Assembly: GCF_004136015.1 (NCBI RefSeq) | Contig: NZ_CP024866.1 | Location: 3,841,030 to 3,901,334, forward strand | Length of the DNA stretch: 60,305 nucleotides | Direction of reading: 5' to 3' | Source of the DNA: Pseudomonas sp. ACM7 | Lineage (GTDB): Bacteria; Pseudomonadota; Gammaproteobacteria; Pseudomonadales; Pseudomonadaceae | Shown: positions 48,406-60,305 of the stretch, in pieces | Layout of the letters: each line of letters opens with the position of its first letter | How positions within the stretch are numbered: position 1 is the stretch's first letter | Notes under the pieces: model-generated | What the model was told of the DNA's origin: nothing | The model's input: the letters and a program-made list of their open reading frames with translations, nothing else | Database searches by the model: none | Program-made: the position numbers and the translations under genes

Positions 48406-49487
48406 TGCTGCTGCTGCTAGCGGAGTATCTGCAACAGTTCTACAAAGGCTTCGCGGTCTTTCAGTACCTGACCCTGCGCGGGATTCTCGGTGTGCTGACC
48501 GCGTTGGTTTTGTCGCTGTGCTATGGCCCGTGGATGATCCGCACTTTACAGAACCGTCAGATCGGTCAATCCGTTCGTAACGACGGTCCACAATCGCACC
48601 TGTCCAAGTCCGGCACCCCGACCATGGGCGGCGCGCTGATCCTGTCGTCCATCGGCGTCAGCACGTTGCTTTGGGCTGACCTGACCAACCGTTATGTGTG
48701 GACCGTTCTGCTGGTGACCTTGTTGTTTGGCGCGATCGGCTGGGTCGACGATTACCGCAAAGTGATCGAGAAGAACTCCCGTGGCTTGCCGAGCCGCTGG
48801 AAGTACTTCTGGCAATCGGTGTTCGGCCTGGGCGCGGCGATCTTCCTTTATATGACCGCAGCGACACCGGTGGAAACCACCCTGATTTTGCCGATGCTCA
48901 AGGACCACAGCATTCCGCTGGGCATAGGCTTCGTCGTCCTGACCTACTTCGTGATCGTCGGCTCGAGCAACGCGGTCAACCTGACCGACGGCCTCGACGG
49001 TCTGGCGATCATGCCCACCGTAATGGTCGGCGGCGGGTTGGGAATCTTCTGCTACCTGTCGGGTAACGTGAAATTCGCTGAATACCTGCTGATCCCGTAT
49101 GTACCGGGCGCAGGAGAGTTGATCGTGTTCTGCGGCGCCTTGATCGGCGCGGGCCTCGGGTTCCTCTGGTTCAACACCTATCCGGCTCAGGTGTTCATGG
49201 GCGACGTCGGCGCACTGGCGCTGGGCGCGGCACTGGGCACCATCGCGGTGATCGTTCGTCAGGAAATCGTCCTGTTCATCATGGGCGGCGTGTTCGTGAT
49301 GGAGACCCTGTCAGTCGTCATTCAAGTTGCTTCCTTTAAGCTCACCGGTCGCCGTGTGTTCCGCATGGCACCGATTCACCACCACTTTGAACTCAAGGGC
49401 TGGCCCGAGCCACGCGTGATCGTCCGTTTCTGGATCATCACCGTGATTCTCGTGCTGGTTGGCCTTGCCACCCTGAAGCTGAGGTAG
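48405..49487 (+). CDS. mraY: Phospho-MurNAc-pentapeptide translocase MraY
   Basis: Transfers phospho-MurNAc-pentapeptide to undecaprenyl phosphate to make lipid I; polytopic inner-membrane enzyme, 360 aa. Active-site loops are '[11 protein letters not shown]' (catalytic Asp pair), '[17 protein letters not shown]' and '[16 protein letters not shown]'. Start [11 protein letters not shown] at 48405. Confidence 0.97.
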   Translation: MLLLLAEYLQQFYKGFAVFQYLTLRGILGVLTALVLSLCYGPWMIRTLQNRQIGQSVRNDGPQSHLSKSGTPTMGGALILSSIGVSTLLWADLTNRYVWTVLLVTLLFGAIGWVDDYRKVIEKNSRGLPSRWKYFWQSVFGLGAAIFLYMTAATPVETTLILPMLKDHSIPLGIGFVVLTYFVIVGSSNAVNLTDGLDGLAIMPTVMVGGGLGIFCYLSGNVKFAEYLLIPYVPGAGELIVFCGALIGAGLGFLWFNTYPAQVFMGDVGALALGAALGTIAVIVRQEIVLFIMGGVFVMETLSVVIQVASFKLTGRRVFRMAPIHHHFELKGWPEPRVIVRFWIITVILVLVGLATLKLR

Positions 49488-49492
49488 AACGA

Positions 49493-50839
49493 GTGTCTCT
49501 GATCGCTTCTGACCACTTCCGCATCGTTGTCGGCCTCGGCAAGAGCGGCATGTCCCTGGTTCGCTTCCTGGCGAACCGGGGCACGTCGTTTGCCGTCGCC
49601 GACACGCGGGAAAATCCACCGGAACTGGCCACGCTCAAGCGTGACTATCCGCACGTGGAAGTGCGTTGTGGCGAGCTGGACGTCGAATTCCTGTGCCGCG
49701 CCGACGAGCTCTACGTGAGCCCCGGCCTGGCGCTGGCGACCCCGGCCCTGCAGGCTGCCGCCGCCCGTGGCGTGAAATTGTCCGGTGACATCGAGCTGTT
49801 CGCGCGTAACGCGAAGGCGCCGATCGTCGCCATCAGCGGTTCCAACGCGAAAAGCACCGTCACCACACTGGTCGGCGAGATGGCTGCGGCGGCCGGCAAG
49901 CGTGTCGCCGTTGGCGGCAACCTTGGCACGCCGGCGCTGGACCTGCTCAGCGACGACGTCGAGCTGTACGTGATGGAACTGTCGAGCTTCCAGCTCGAAA
50001 CCACCGATCAACTCAACGCCGAAGTGGCGACCGTGCTCAACGTCAGCGAAGACCACATGGATCGCTACAGCGGTCTGCCGGCCTATCACCTGGCCAAGCA
50101 CCGGATCTTCCGGGGTGCCAAGCAGTTTGTGGTCAACCGTCAGGATGCCCTGAGCCGTCCGCTGATTGGTGAAGGTCAGCCGTGCTGGACCTTCGGTTTG
50201 AGCAAACCTGATTTCAAGGCATTCGGTATCCGCGAAGAAGATGGCGAGAAGTACCTGGCCTTCGAATTCCAGAACCTGATGCCGGTGCGCGAGTTGAAAA
50301 TTCGCGGCGCCCACAACCAGTCCAACGCCCTGGCGGCATTGGCGCTGGGCCACGCGGTCGGCTTGCCGTTCGACGCCATGCTGTCGAGCCTGCGCACCTT
50401 CGCCGGGCTTGAGCATCGCTGCCAGTGGGTCCGCGACTTGAACGGCGTGAGCTACTACAACGATTCCAAAGCCACCAACGTCGGCGCCGCACTGGCTGCC
50501 ATCGAAGGCCTGGGCGCGGACATCGACGGCAAGGTCGTGCTGATCGCCGGTGGAGATGGCAAGGGCGCCGAGTTCAATGATCTGCGTGCTCCGGTGGCGG
50601 CCAACTGCCGCGCCGTGATCCTGATGGGCCGCGACTCCGACAAGATCGGTGAGGCCATTGGCGATGCCGTGCCGCTGATCCGCGCCGCTTCGCTGATCGA
50701 AGCAGTCGAGCAGTGCCGCGCCGCTGCGCAACCGGGCGACGTCGTGCTGCTGTCGCCCGCCTGCGCCAGTTTCGACATGTTCAAGAATTACGAAGACCGT
50801 GGTCACCAGTTCGTCCGCGCTGTGGAGGATCTGGTATGA
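49493..50839 (+). CDS. murD: UDP-MurNAc-L-Ala:D-Glu ligase MurD
   Basis: Adds D-glutamate to UDP-MurNAc-L-Ala, 448 aa, GTG start at 49493. The ATP loop reads 'ISGSNAKSTVTTL' (116-122), with Ala where most Mur ligases have Gly (GxNGKST). Other motifs are 'NVSEDHMDRY' and 'YYNDSKATNVGAALAAI'. Overlaps ftsW by four bases. Confidence 0.96.
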   Translation: MSLIASDHFRIVVGLGKSGMSLVRFLANRGTSFAVADTRENPPELATLKRDYPHVEVRCGELDVEFLCRADELYVSPGLALATPALQAAAARGVKLSGDIELFARNAKAPIVAISGSNAKSTVTTLVGEMAAAAGKRVAVGGNLGTPALDLLSDDVELYVMELSSFQLETTDQLNAEVATVLNVSEDHMDRYSGLPAYHLAKHRIFRGAKQFVVNRQDALSRPLIGEGQPCWTFGLSKPDFKAFGIREEDGEKYLAFEFQNLMPVRELKIRGAHNQSNALAALALGHAVGLPFDAMLSSLRTFAGLEHRCQWVRDLNGVSYYNDSKATNVGAALAAIEGLGADIDGKVVLIAGGDGKGAEFNDLRAPVAANCRAVILMGRDSDKIGEAIGDAVPLIRAASLIEAVEQCRAAAQPGDVVLLSPACASFDMFKNYEDRGHQFVRAVEDLV

Positions 50840-52053
50840 GCCTGATGAACATCATCAAACCCTATCCGTCGCCGATCATCACCGGACGCGGCATCGACCT
50901 CGACTTCCCGATGCTCGCCGGCTGCCTGGCATTGATCGGCCTCGGGCTGGTCATGATTGCATCGGCATCGACCGAAGTGGCGGCTGTGCAGTCGGGCAGC
51001 GCCCTGTATTACATGATTCGCCACCTTATTTACATCGTGCTGGGCCTGGGTGCCTGCATCGTCACCATGATGATTCCGATCGCCACTTGGCAACGCCTGG
51101 GCTGGCTGATGCTGATTGGTGCGTTCGGTTTGCTGGTGATGGTGATCATCCCGGGGATCGGCCGTGAGGTGAACGGTTCGATGCGCTGGATCGGCTTCAG
51201 TTTCTTCAACGTTCAGCCGTCGGAAATCGCCAAGGTATTTGTCGTTATTTACCTTGCCGGTTACCTGGTGCGTCGCCAGAAAGAAGTGCGTGAAAGCTGG
51301 ATGGGCTTCTTCAAGCCGTTCATCGTTCTGCTGCCAATGGCGGGTCTGTTGCTGATGGAGCCGGACTTCGGTGCCACCGTCGTGATGATGGGGGCTGCTG
51401 CTGCGATGCTGTTCCTCGGCGGGGTCGGGCTGTTCCGTTTTTCCTTGATGGTTGTCCTGGCGGTCGCGGCGGTGGTGTTGTTGATTCAAGTGCAGCCGTA
51501 TCGAATGGCGCGCCTGACCAACTTTGCGGATCCGTGGGCCGACCAGTTCGGTGCCGGTTATCAGTTGTCTCAAGCGTTGATCGCTTTTGGTCGCGGCGAA
51601 TGGCTGGGCGTTGGCCTGGGCAACAGCGTGCAGAAACAGTTCTACCTGCCGGAAGCCCACACCGACTTCGTGTTCTCGGTCCTGGCCGAAGAACTGGGTG
51701 CCGTGGGTTCGTTGTGCACGGTAGCGCTGTTCGTCTTTGTCTGTATTCGTGGCATGTACATCGGTTATTGGGCCGAGAAGGCCAAGCAGTTTTTCGCCGC
51801 CTACATCGCGTACGGCTTGTCGTTCCTGTGGATTGGTCAGTTCCTGATCAATATCGGGGTGAACGTCGGTCTGCTGCCAACCAAAGGTCTGACCCTGCCG
51901 TTCCTCAGTTATGGCGGTAGCTCGTTGGTGATCTGCTGTGCCTGTCTCGGCTTGTTGCTGCGCATTGAATGGGAAAGTCGAACCCACTTGGGCAGCGAAG
52001 AGATGGAGTTCCATGAGAGCGACTTCGCCGAGGAGCCGACCCATGGGCGCTAA
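50836..52053 (+). CDS. ftsW: Septal peptidoglycan polymerase FtsW
   Basis: SEDS glycosyltransferase that polymerises lipid II at the septum with FtsI, 405 aa, ten hydrophobic helices. Motifs include 'GREVNGSMRWIGFSFFNVQP', the catalytic-region 'MEPDFGATVV' and 'PTKGLTLPFLSYGGSSLVIC'. Start MSLMNIIKPYPSPI at 50836. Overlaps murG by eleven bases. Confidence 0.97.
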   Translation: MSLMNIIKPYPSPIITGRGIDLDFPMLAGCLALIGLGLVMIASASTEVAAVQSGSALYYMIRHLIYIVLGLGACIVTMMIPIATWQRLGWLMLIGAFGLLVMVIIPGIGREVNGSMRWIGFSFFNVQPSEIAKVFVVIYLAGYLVRRQKEVRESWMGFFKPFIVLLPMAGLLLMEPDFGATVVMMGAAAAMLFLGGVGLFRFSLMVVLAVAAVVLLIQVQPYRMARLTNFADPWADQFGAGYQLSQALIAFGRGEWLGVGLGNSVQKQFYLPEAHTDFVFSVLAEELGAVGSLCTVALFVFVCIRGMYIGYWAEKAKQFFAAYIAYGLSFLWIGQFLINIGVNVGLLPTKGLTLPFLSYGGSSLVICCACLGLLLRIEWESRTHLGSEEMEFHESDFAEEPTHGR

Positions 52054-53105
52054 CGTATTGATCATGGCGGGCGGCACCGGTGGCCACGTGTTCCCGGCGC
52101 TGGCCTGTGCTCGCGAATTCCAGGTCCGTGGTTACACCGTGCATTGGCTCGGGACCCCGCGTGGCATCGAGAACGATCTGGTTCCGGTGGCCGGCATCGA
52201 ATTGCATCGGATCAATGCCAGCGGTCTGCGTGGCAAGGGCAAGCTGTCCCTGCTCAAGGCTCCGTTCATGTTGCTCAAGTCGATCTGGCAGGCGCGGGCG
52301 ATCATTCGTCAGCTGCGGCCGGTGTGTGTCGTCGGCTTTGGCGGTTATGTGACCGGTCCTGGTGGCGTTGCAGCCAAACTGGCCGGCGTGCCGGTGATCG
52401 TTCATGAACAGAACGCCGTAGCCGGTACCGCCAATCGGTTGCTGGTGCCGTTGGCCGCCCGAGTCTGTGAAGCGTTCCCCGACACCTTTACCCTGTCGGG
52501 CAGCCGTCGTACCACCGGTAACCCGGTGCGCACCGAGCTGTTCCTCGAAACACCGCGACAGGCTCTGGCCGGTCGCAGGGCGCGTTTGCTGATCCTGGGT
52601 GGAAGCCTGGGCGCAGAACCGTTGAACAAGTTGCTGCCTGAAGCCCTGTCGCAAGTCGCCCCCGACCTGCGCCCGGAAGTGTTTCATCAGGCCGGCAAAA
52701 ACCACGATGAAGTGACTGCAGAGCGCTATCGCGCGGCTGGCGTCGAGGCGCAAGTGCAGCCTTTCATCAAAGACATGGCCCAAGCCTATGGCTGGGCCGA
52801 CCTGGTGGTGTGCCGCGCAGGCGCGCTGACCATCAGTGAACTGGCCGCCGCCGGTCTGCCCTCGATGCTGGTGCCTTTGCCCCACGCGATCGACGATCAC
52901 CAGACCCGCAACGCCGATTATTTGGCCCGTGAAGGCGCTGCCTTCCTGATGCCGCAAAGAACGACTGGCGCAGCGGATCTTGCCGCACGCCTGACAGAGG
53001 TCCTGATGCAACCACAACGACTCACCGACATGGCCACCGCGGCACGCCGCCTGGCGAAACCCGATGCAACCCGTAACGTGGTCGACACCTGCCTGGAGGT
53101 GGCCC

Positions 53106-53113
<8 letters not shown>
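52043..53113 (+). CDS. murG: Lipid II synthase MurG
   Basis: GT-B glycosyltransferase that adds GlcNAc to lipid I, 356 aa, bound peripherally to the inner membrane. N-terminal glycine loop '[14 protein letters not shown]', '[11 protein letters not shown]' and '[14 protein letters not shown]', then the donor site '[20 protein letters not shown]'. Overlaps murC by eight bases. Confidence 0.97.
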
Positions 53114-55531
<2,418 letters not shown>

Positions 55532-55535
55532 GACC

Positions 55536-56405
55536 ATGCAAGGCGCACAGCTGAGACATCAGCCCTCCGCACCACCCGGCCGCAAGCCGGTACCGCGGGG
55601 TGCCAGCCGAATGGTGGCCAAAGAGCCGATGTCTGCGCGCCTGCCGAAAGCCAATTTTGGTTTTCTGAAAAGCCTGTTCTGGCCCGTGCTGCTGGTCGCA
55701 CTGGGTTTCGGTACTTACGAAGGCGCACAGCGTTTGCTGCCGTACGCCGACCGGCCGATCACCAAGATCAACGTGCAGGGCGACTTGAGTTACATCAGCC
55801 AGCAAGCGGTGCAGCAGCGGATCGCTCCGTACGTGGCGTCGAGCTTCTTCACCATCGATCTTGCGAGCATGCGTACCGAGCTTGAAACGATGCCATGGAT
55901 TGCCCACGCCGAAGTGCGTCGGGTGTGGCCGGATCAAGTGGTGATCCGCCTGGAAGAACAACTGCCGGTGGCCCGTTGGGGCGATGAGTCGCTGTTGAAC
56001 AACCAGGGTCAGGCGTTCACCCCGCGTGAGTTGGCGAATTACGAACACCTGCCACAGCTGTTCGGCCCACAACGGGCCCAACAGCAAGTTATGCAGCAAT
56101 ACCAGGTGCTGAGCCAGATGCTCAGGCCGTTAGGCTTCTCGATTGCGCGCCTGGAGTTGCGTGACCGAGGCAGCTGGTTCCTGACCACCGGCGCCGGCAG
56201 CGCAGGCCCGGGAATCGAACTGCTGCTGGGACGCGGCAACCTGCTGGAAAAGATGCGCCGGTTCATTGCCATCTATGACAAGACGCTTAAAGAACAGATT
56301 ACGAACATTGCGCGCATCGATCTGCGCTACGCCAACGGCCTCGCTGTTGGCTGGCGGGAACCTGTAGCGCCCACGACAGCCCAACCCGCTGTCGCGAAGA
56401 ATTAA
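55536..56405 (+). CDS. ftsQ: Cell-division protein FtsQ
   Basis: Bitopic divisome scaffold, 289 aa. A basic cytosolic tail of about 45 residues precedes one membrane helix ('[20 protein letters not shown]'). A POTRA domain follows ('[20 protein letters not shown]') and then the beta domain that binds FtsB/FtsL ('[15 protein letters not shown]'-like segment reading '[20 protein letters not shown]'). Start at 55536, eight bases after GAGG. Confidence 0.95.
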   Translation: MQGAQLRHQPSAPPGRKPVPRGASRMVAKEPMSARLPKANFGFLKSLFWPVLLVALGFGTYEGAQRLLPYADRPITKINVQGDLSYISQQAVQQRIAPYVASSFFTIDLASMRTELETMPWIAHAEVRRVWPDQVVIRLEEQLPVARWGDESLLNNQGQAFTPRELANYEHLPQLFGPQRAQQQVMQQYQVLSQMLRPLGFSIARLELRDRGSWFLTTGAGSAGPGIELLLGRGNLLEKMRRFIAIYDKTLKEQITNIARIDLRYANGLAVGWREPVAPTTAQPAVAKN

Positions 56406-56419
56406 GAAGAGGCAGGACC

Positions 56420-57679
56420 ATGGCAAACGTGCAAAGCGGCAAAATGATCGTCGGTCTCGATATCGGCACCTCCAAGGTGGTGGCGCTGGTCGGCGAGGTC
56501 TCGGACGACGGCACGCTGGAAATCGTCGGGATCGGTACCCATCCGTCCCGTGGCCTGAAGAAAGGCGTGGTGGTGAACATCGAGTCCACCGTGCAATCGA
56601 TCCAGCGCGCGATCGAAGAGGCGCAACTGATGGCTGGTTGCCGCATTCACTCGGCGTTCGTCGGCGTGGCTGGCAATCATATCCGCAGCCTGAACTCTCA
56701 CGGCATCGTGGCGATTCGTGATCGCGAAGTCAGCTCCGCCGACCTCGAGCGCGTTCTCGACGCCGCCCAGGCTGTAGCGATCCCGGCTGACCAGCGCGTG
56801 CTGCACACCCTGCCGCAGGATTACGTGATCGATAACCAGGAAGGTGTTCGCGAGCCGCTGGGCATGTCGGGCGTACGTCTGGAAGCCAAGGTTCACGTGG
56901 TCACCTGCGCCGTCAACGCCGCACAGAACATTGAAAAATGCGTGCGTCGCTGCGGCCTGGAAATCGACGACATCATTCTCGAGCAACTGGCGTCGGCCTA
57001 CTCGGTCCTGACCGACGACGAGAAAGAGCTGGGCGTGTGCCTGGTGGACATCGGTGGCGGCACCACCGACATCGCGATCTTCACCGAAGGCGCGATCCGT
57101 CACACCGCGGTGATCCCGATTGCGGGCGATCAGGTGACCAACGACATCGCCATGGCGTTGCGCACCCCGACCCAGTACGCCGAAGAAATCAAGATTCGCT
57201 ACGCCTGCGCCCTGGCCAAACTGGCCGGTGCCGGTGAAACCATCAAGGTCCCAAGCGTTGGCGACCGTCCACCGCGCGAGCTCTCCCGCCAGGCCCTGGC
57301 CGAAGTGGTCGAGCCGCGTTACGACGAGCTGTTCACGCTGATCCAGGCCGAACTGCGTCGCAGTGGCTACGAAGACCTGATCCCGGCCGGCATCGTGCTG
57401 ACCGGTGGTACGTCGAAGATGGAAGGCGCGGTCGAATTGGCCGAAGAAATCTTCCACATGCCGGTCCGCCTGGGCGTGCCGCATGGCGTCAAGGGCCTGG
57501 ACGACGTGGTCCGTAATCCGATTTATTCCACTGGCGTTGGCCTGTTGATGTACGGCCTGCAAAAGCAGTCCGACGGGATTTCGTTCTCGGGCATCAGCAG
57601 CCGCGACAGCTACAGCAATGAAGAACCGAAAGTCGCCTTGCTCGATCGCTTCAAGAGCTGGGTACAAGGCAATTTCTAA
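56420..57679 (+). CDS. ftsA: Cell-division protein FtsA
   Basis: Actin-like ATPase that tethers FtsZ to the membrane, 419 aa. Phosphate loops 'IVGLDIGTSKVVALVGEV' and 'CLVDIGGGTTDIAIFTEGAI', adenosine motif 'PAGIVLTGGTSKMEGAVELA'. The C-terminal amphipathic membrane-targeting helix is 'ALLDRFKSWVQGNF'. Start after AGAGGCAGGACC. Confidence 0.97.
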   Translation: MANVQSGKMIVGLDIGTSKVVALVGEVSDDGTLEIVGIGTHPSRGLKKGVVVNIESTVQSIQRAIEEAQLMAGCRIHSAFVGVAGNHIRSLNSHGIVAIRDREVSSADLERVLDAAQAVAIPADQRVLHTLPQDYVIDNQEGVREPLGMSGVRLEAKVHVVTCAVNAAQNIEKCVRRCGLEIDDIILEQLASAYSVLTDDEKELGVCLVDIGGGTTDIAIFTEGAIRHTAVIPIAGDQVTNDIAMALRTPTQYAEEIKIRYACALAKLAGAGETIKVPSVGDRPPRELSRQALAEVVEPRYDELFTLIQAELRRSGYEDLIPAGIVLTGGTSKMEGAVELAEEIFHMPVRLGVPHGVKGLDDVVRNPIYSTGVGLLMYGLQKQSDGISFSGISSRDSYSNEEPKVALLDRFKSWVQGNF

Positions 57680-57747
57680 AGATTTACCGCAGCACCGCAG
57701 CAAAAAGCAGTAGGCGAAAAAACTAGAGAACGTAAAGGAGAGGGAAA

Positions 57748-58941
57748 ATGTTCGAACTCGTAGACAACATCCCCGCAAGCCCGGTTATTAAAGTTATCGG
57801 TGTTGGCGGAGGCGGCGGCAACGCCGTCAACCACATGGTCAAGAGCAACATTGAAGGCGTTGAATTCATCTGCGCCAACACTGATGCCCAAGCGCTGAAA
57901 AGCATCGGCGCACGGACCATCCTGCAACTGGGCACCGGCGTGACCAAAGGTCTCGGCGCTGGCGCCAACCCTGAAGTAGGTCGTCAGGCCGCTCTCGAAG
58001 ATCGTGAGCGCATTGCCGAAGTCCTGCAGGGCACCAATATGGTGTTCATCACCACTGGCATGGGCGGTGGTACCGGTACCGGTGCTGCGCCGATCATTGC
58101 GGAAGTGGCCAAGGAAATGGGGATTCTCACCGTTGCGGTGGTGACTCGTCCGTTCCCGTTTGAAGGCCGCAAGCGCATGCAGATCGCCGATGAAGGCATC
58201 CGTCTGCTGTCTGAAAGCGTCGACTCGTTGATCACCATTCCCAACGAGAAGCTGCTGACCATCCTTGGCAAGGACGCAAGCCTGCTGTCCGCATTCGCCA
58301 AGGCCGACGATGTACTGGCCGGTGCCGTTCGCGGTATCTCCGACATCATCAAGCGTCCGGGCATGATCAACGTCGACTTTGCCGACGTACGGACCGTGAT
58401 GAGCGAAATGGGCATGGCGATGATGGGCACTGGCTGCGCCAGCGGTCCGAACCGTGCACGTGAGGCCACCGAAGCGGCCATTCGCAACCCGTTGCTGGAA
58501 GACGTGAACCTGCAAGGTGCACGCGGCATCCTGGTGAACATCACCGCCGGTCCTGACCTGTCCCTGGGTGAGTACTCCGACGTGGGTAGCATCATCGAAG
58601 CCTTTGCTTCCGAACACGCAATGGTCAAGGTCGGTACCGTTATCGATCCGGACATGCGCGACGAGCTGCACGTGACCGTAGTTGCCACTGGTTTGGGCGC
58701 GAAAATCGAGAAGCCTGTGAAGGTTATCGACAACACCATGCACACGTCCGTGGCATCGCAGCCGCAGCAACAAGCCTCTGCTCGTCAGGATGCGCCTGCG
58801 GTAAACTACCGTGACCTGGACCGTCCGACCGTCATGCGCAACCAGGCTCAGGCCGGTGCTGCGACTGCCGCGAAGATGAATCCGCAAGATGATCTGGACT
58901 ACCTGGACATCCCGGCTTTCCTGCGTCGTCAGGCCGATTAA
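57748..58941 (+). CDS. ftsZ: Cell-division protein FtsZ
   Basis: Tubulin-like GTPase forming the Z-ring, 397 aa. Tubulin signature 'GMGGGTGTGAAP' near residues 105-116 and N-terminal 'IKVIGVGGGGGNAVNHM'. A flexible linker from about residue 320 leads to the conserved tail 'DYLDIPAFLRRQAD', which binds FtsA and ZipA. Excellent ribosome site AAGGAGAGGG. The 68-bp gap after ftsA may hold its own promoter. Confidence 0.98.
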   Translation: MFELVDNIPASPVIKVIGVGGGGGNAVNHMVKSNIEGVEFICANTDAQALKSIGARTILQLGTGVTKGLGAGANPEVGRQAALEDRERIAEVLQGTNMVFITTGMGGGTGTGAAPIIAEVAKEMGILTVAVVTRPFPFEGRKRMQIADEGIRLLSESVDSLITIPNEKLLTILGKDASLLSAFAKADDVLAGAVRGISDIIKRPGMINVDFADVRTVMSEMGMAMMGTGCASGPNRAREATEAAIRNPLLEDVNLQGARGILVNITAGPDLSLGEYSDVGSIIEAFASEHAMVKVGTVIDPDMRDELHVTVVATGLGAKIEKPVKVIDNTMHTSVASQPQQQASARQDAPAVNYRDLDRPTVMRNQAQAGAATAAKMNPQDDLDYLDIPAFLRRQAD

Positions 58942-58995
58942 TGGAATGTATCAGGGCTATGAAGGTGATTGGTGTTCAGCAAAGGTCTGGTCTGC

Positions 58996-59001
58996 TATCA
59001 T
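58996..59001 (+). promoter_or_regulatory. Candidate extended -10 for lpxC
   Basis: TGCTATCAT gives an extended -10 (TATCAT at 58996-59001) about 55 bp before lpxC; no good -35 is seen. Confidence 0.35.
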
Positions 59002-59017
59002 CGCCAGCCTTTGTTGA

Positions 59018-59965
<948 letters not shown>

Positions 59966-59988
59966 GTAAAAAACCTCTCTAGTTTTTT

Positions 59989-60017
59989 AAAGGCTGCCTT
60001 CGGGTGGCCTTTTTTTA
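59989..60017 (+). terminator. Rho-independent terminator after lpxC
   Basis: AAAGGCTGCC-TTCG-GGTGGCCTTT with seven T residues; the stable UUCG tetraloop is notable. A group II intron begins about four bases after the T-run. Confidence 0.92.
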
Positions 60018-60020
60018 TGC

Positions 60021-60305
60021 GTGCGCCAGGCATGGCGCGTTGCGCGCAAGCGCAACCAGCTTGGCTGTGGTGGCCTCGCTGGTGACTTGGAGGTGAAAGT
60101 CCTCTACACACCCGGCAAGGGGAAGTGTTAGCCAGAGGCAAGGGTGTCGCGGGTGACCGCGAATCTGAAGGAAGCCCGAGGCAAAATGCTGGCTTGACGA
60201 ACAGCAAGCGGATAGAGGCGGCGCAGCGGGGTAAAGGGGCGTGTTTCCCTAAAGCCCAATACTTGCACGGGACGCTGCGACGTAGATCCGACAGGCATAA
60301 GCAGG
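60021..60305 (+). mobile_element. Group II intron, 5' portion (runs off the window)
   Basis: Begins GTGCGCCAGGCATGGCGC, matching the conserved GUGYG 5' splice end of group II introns, and continues with highly structured domain I sequence. Examples are TTGGAGGTGAAAGTCCTC (about 60088), CGCGGGTGACCGCG (about 60149) and GTAGATCCGACAGGCATAAG near the edge. No ORF is expected here; a reverse transcriptase/maturase gene should follow beyond the window. The insertion point directly after a terminator is characteristic of group IIC introns, but the class should be judged from the full sequence. Confidence 0.82.

Noticed and set aside
60021..60305. Small RNA gene after lpxC
   Set aside because: The GTGCG start and domain I-like sequence point to a group II intron cut by the window edge.

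Overview
The window is chromosomal DNA of a Pseudomonas of the fluorescens/putida kind. The evidence is the gene order (complete mraZ-to-lpxC division and wall cluster, rnpB, rsmI/lpoA/yraN/diaA/dolP, rplM-rpsI-petABC-sspAB, acyl-CoA ligase-DUF1302-DUF1329-LuxR), high GC with strong third-position GC, and repeated Pseudomonas-type REP palindromes (GTGGGAGCGGGCTTGCTCGC and a second family beginning GTAGNAGCTGTCGAG).

Layout. 0-0.4 kb: 3' end of an IS110-family transposase and a REP. 0.4-7.3 kb: housekeeping genes (chemoreceptor, M48 lipoprotein protease, a UPF0016/GDT1 manganese exporter behind a yybP-ykoY riboswitch, rsmC, a D-2-hydroxyacid dehydrogenase, a LysE exporter). 7.4-16 kb: a lipid-related block of medium-chain acyl-CoA ligase, DUF1302 outer-membrane protein, DUF1329 protein and a MalT-type LuxR regulator. 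16-22.6 kb: a PP2C phosphatase preceded by two tiny ORFs, a metallo-beta-lactamase-fold hydrolase, an OmpA-like lipoprotein, zapG/yhcB, an alpha/beta hydrolase, trpS with an extra C-terminal domain, and zapE. 22.6-29.1 kb: an AT-richer accessory catabolic cluster, all on the minus strand: GlxA/AraC regulator, amino-acid 2-monooxygenase-like flavoenzyme, nitrilase-type amidase, an internally duplicated membrane protein broken by a one-base frameshift, and an asparaginase. 29.2-31.6 kb: acyl-CoA dehydrogenase and tas. 31.7-36.7 kb: rplM-rpsI, petABC (cytochrome bc1), sspA-sspB. 36.8-41.4 kb: dolP, diaA/gmhA, yraN and lpoA on the minus strand, with rsmI divergent. 41.4-41.8 kb: RNase P RNA. 42.0-60.0 kb: the full dcw cluster, sixteen genes on the plus strand, with ten of fifteen junctions overlapping. 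60.02 kb to the right edge: the 5' part of a group II intron placed a few bases after the lpxC terminator.

How the parts work together. The dcw cluster makes the UDP-MurNAc-pentapeptide and lipid II (murE, F, mraY, D, G, C, ddlB), carries out septal synthesis (ftsW, ftsI, ftsL, ftsQ, ftsA, ftsZ) and ends with lipid A commitment (lpxC). A sigma70-type promoter and three AAGTGG repeats, a likely MraZ operator, sit ahead of it. The accessory cluster at 22.6-29.1 kb is the best candidate for undescribed biology: oxidative decarboxylation of an amino acid to an amide, followed by amide hydrolysis. The substrate cannot be read from sequence. No tRNA, CRISPR array, prophage or recognisable defence system was seen.
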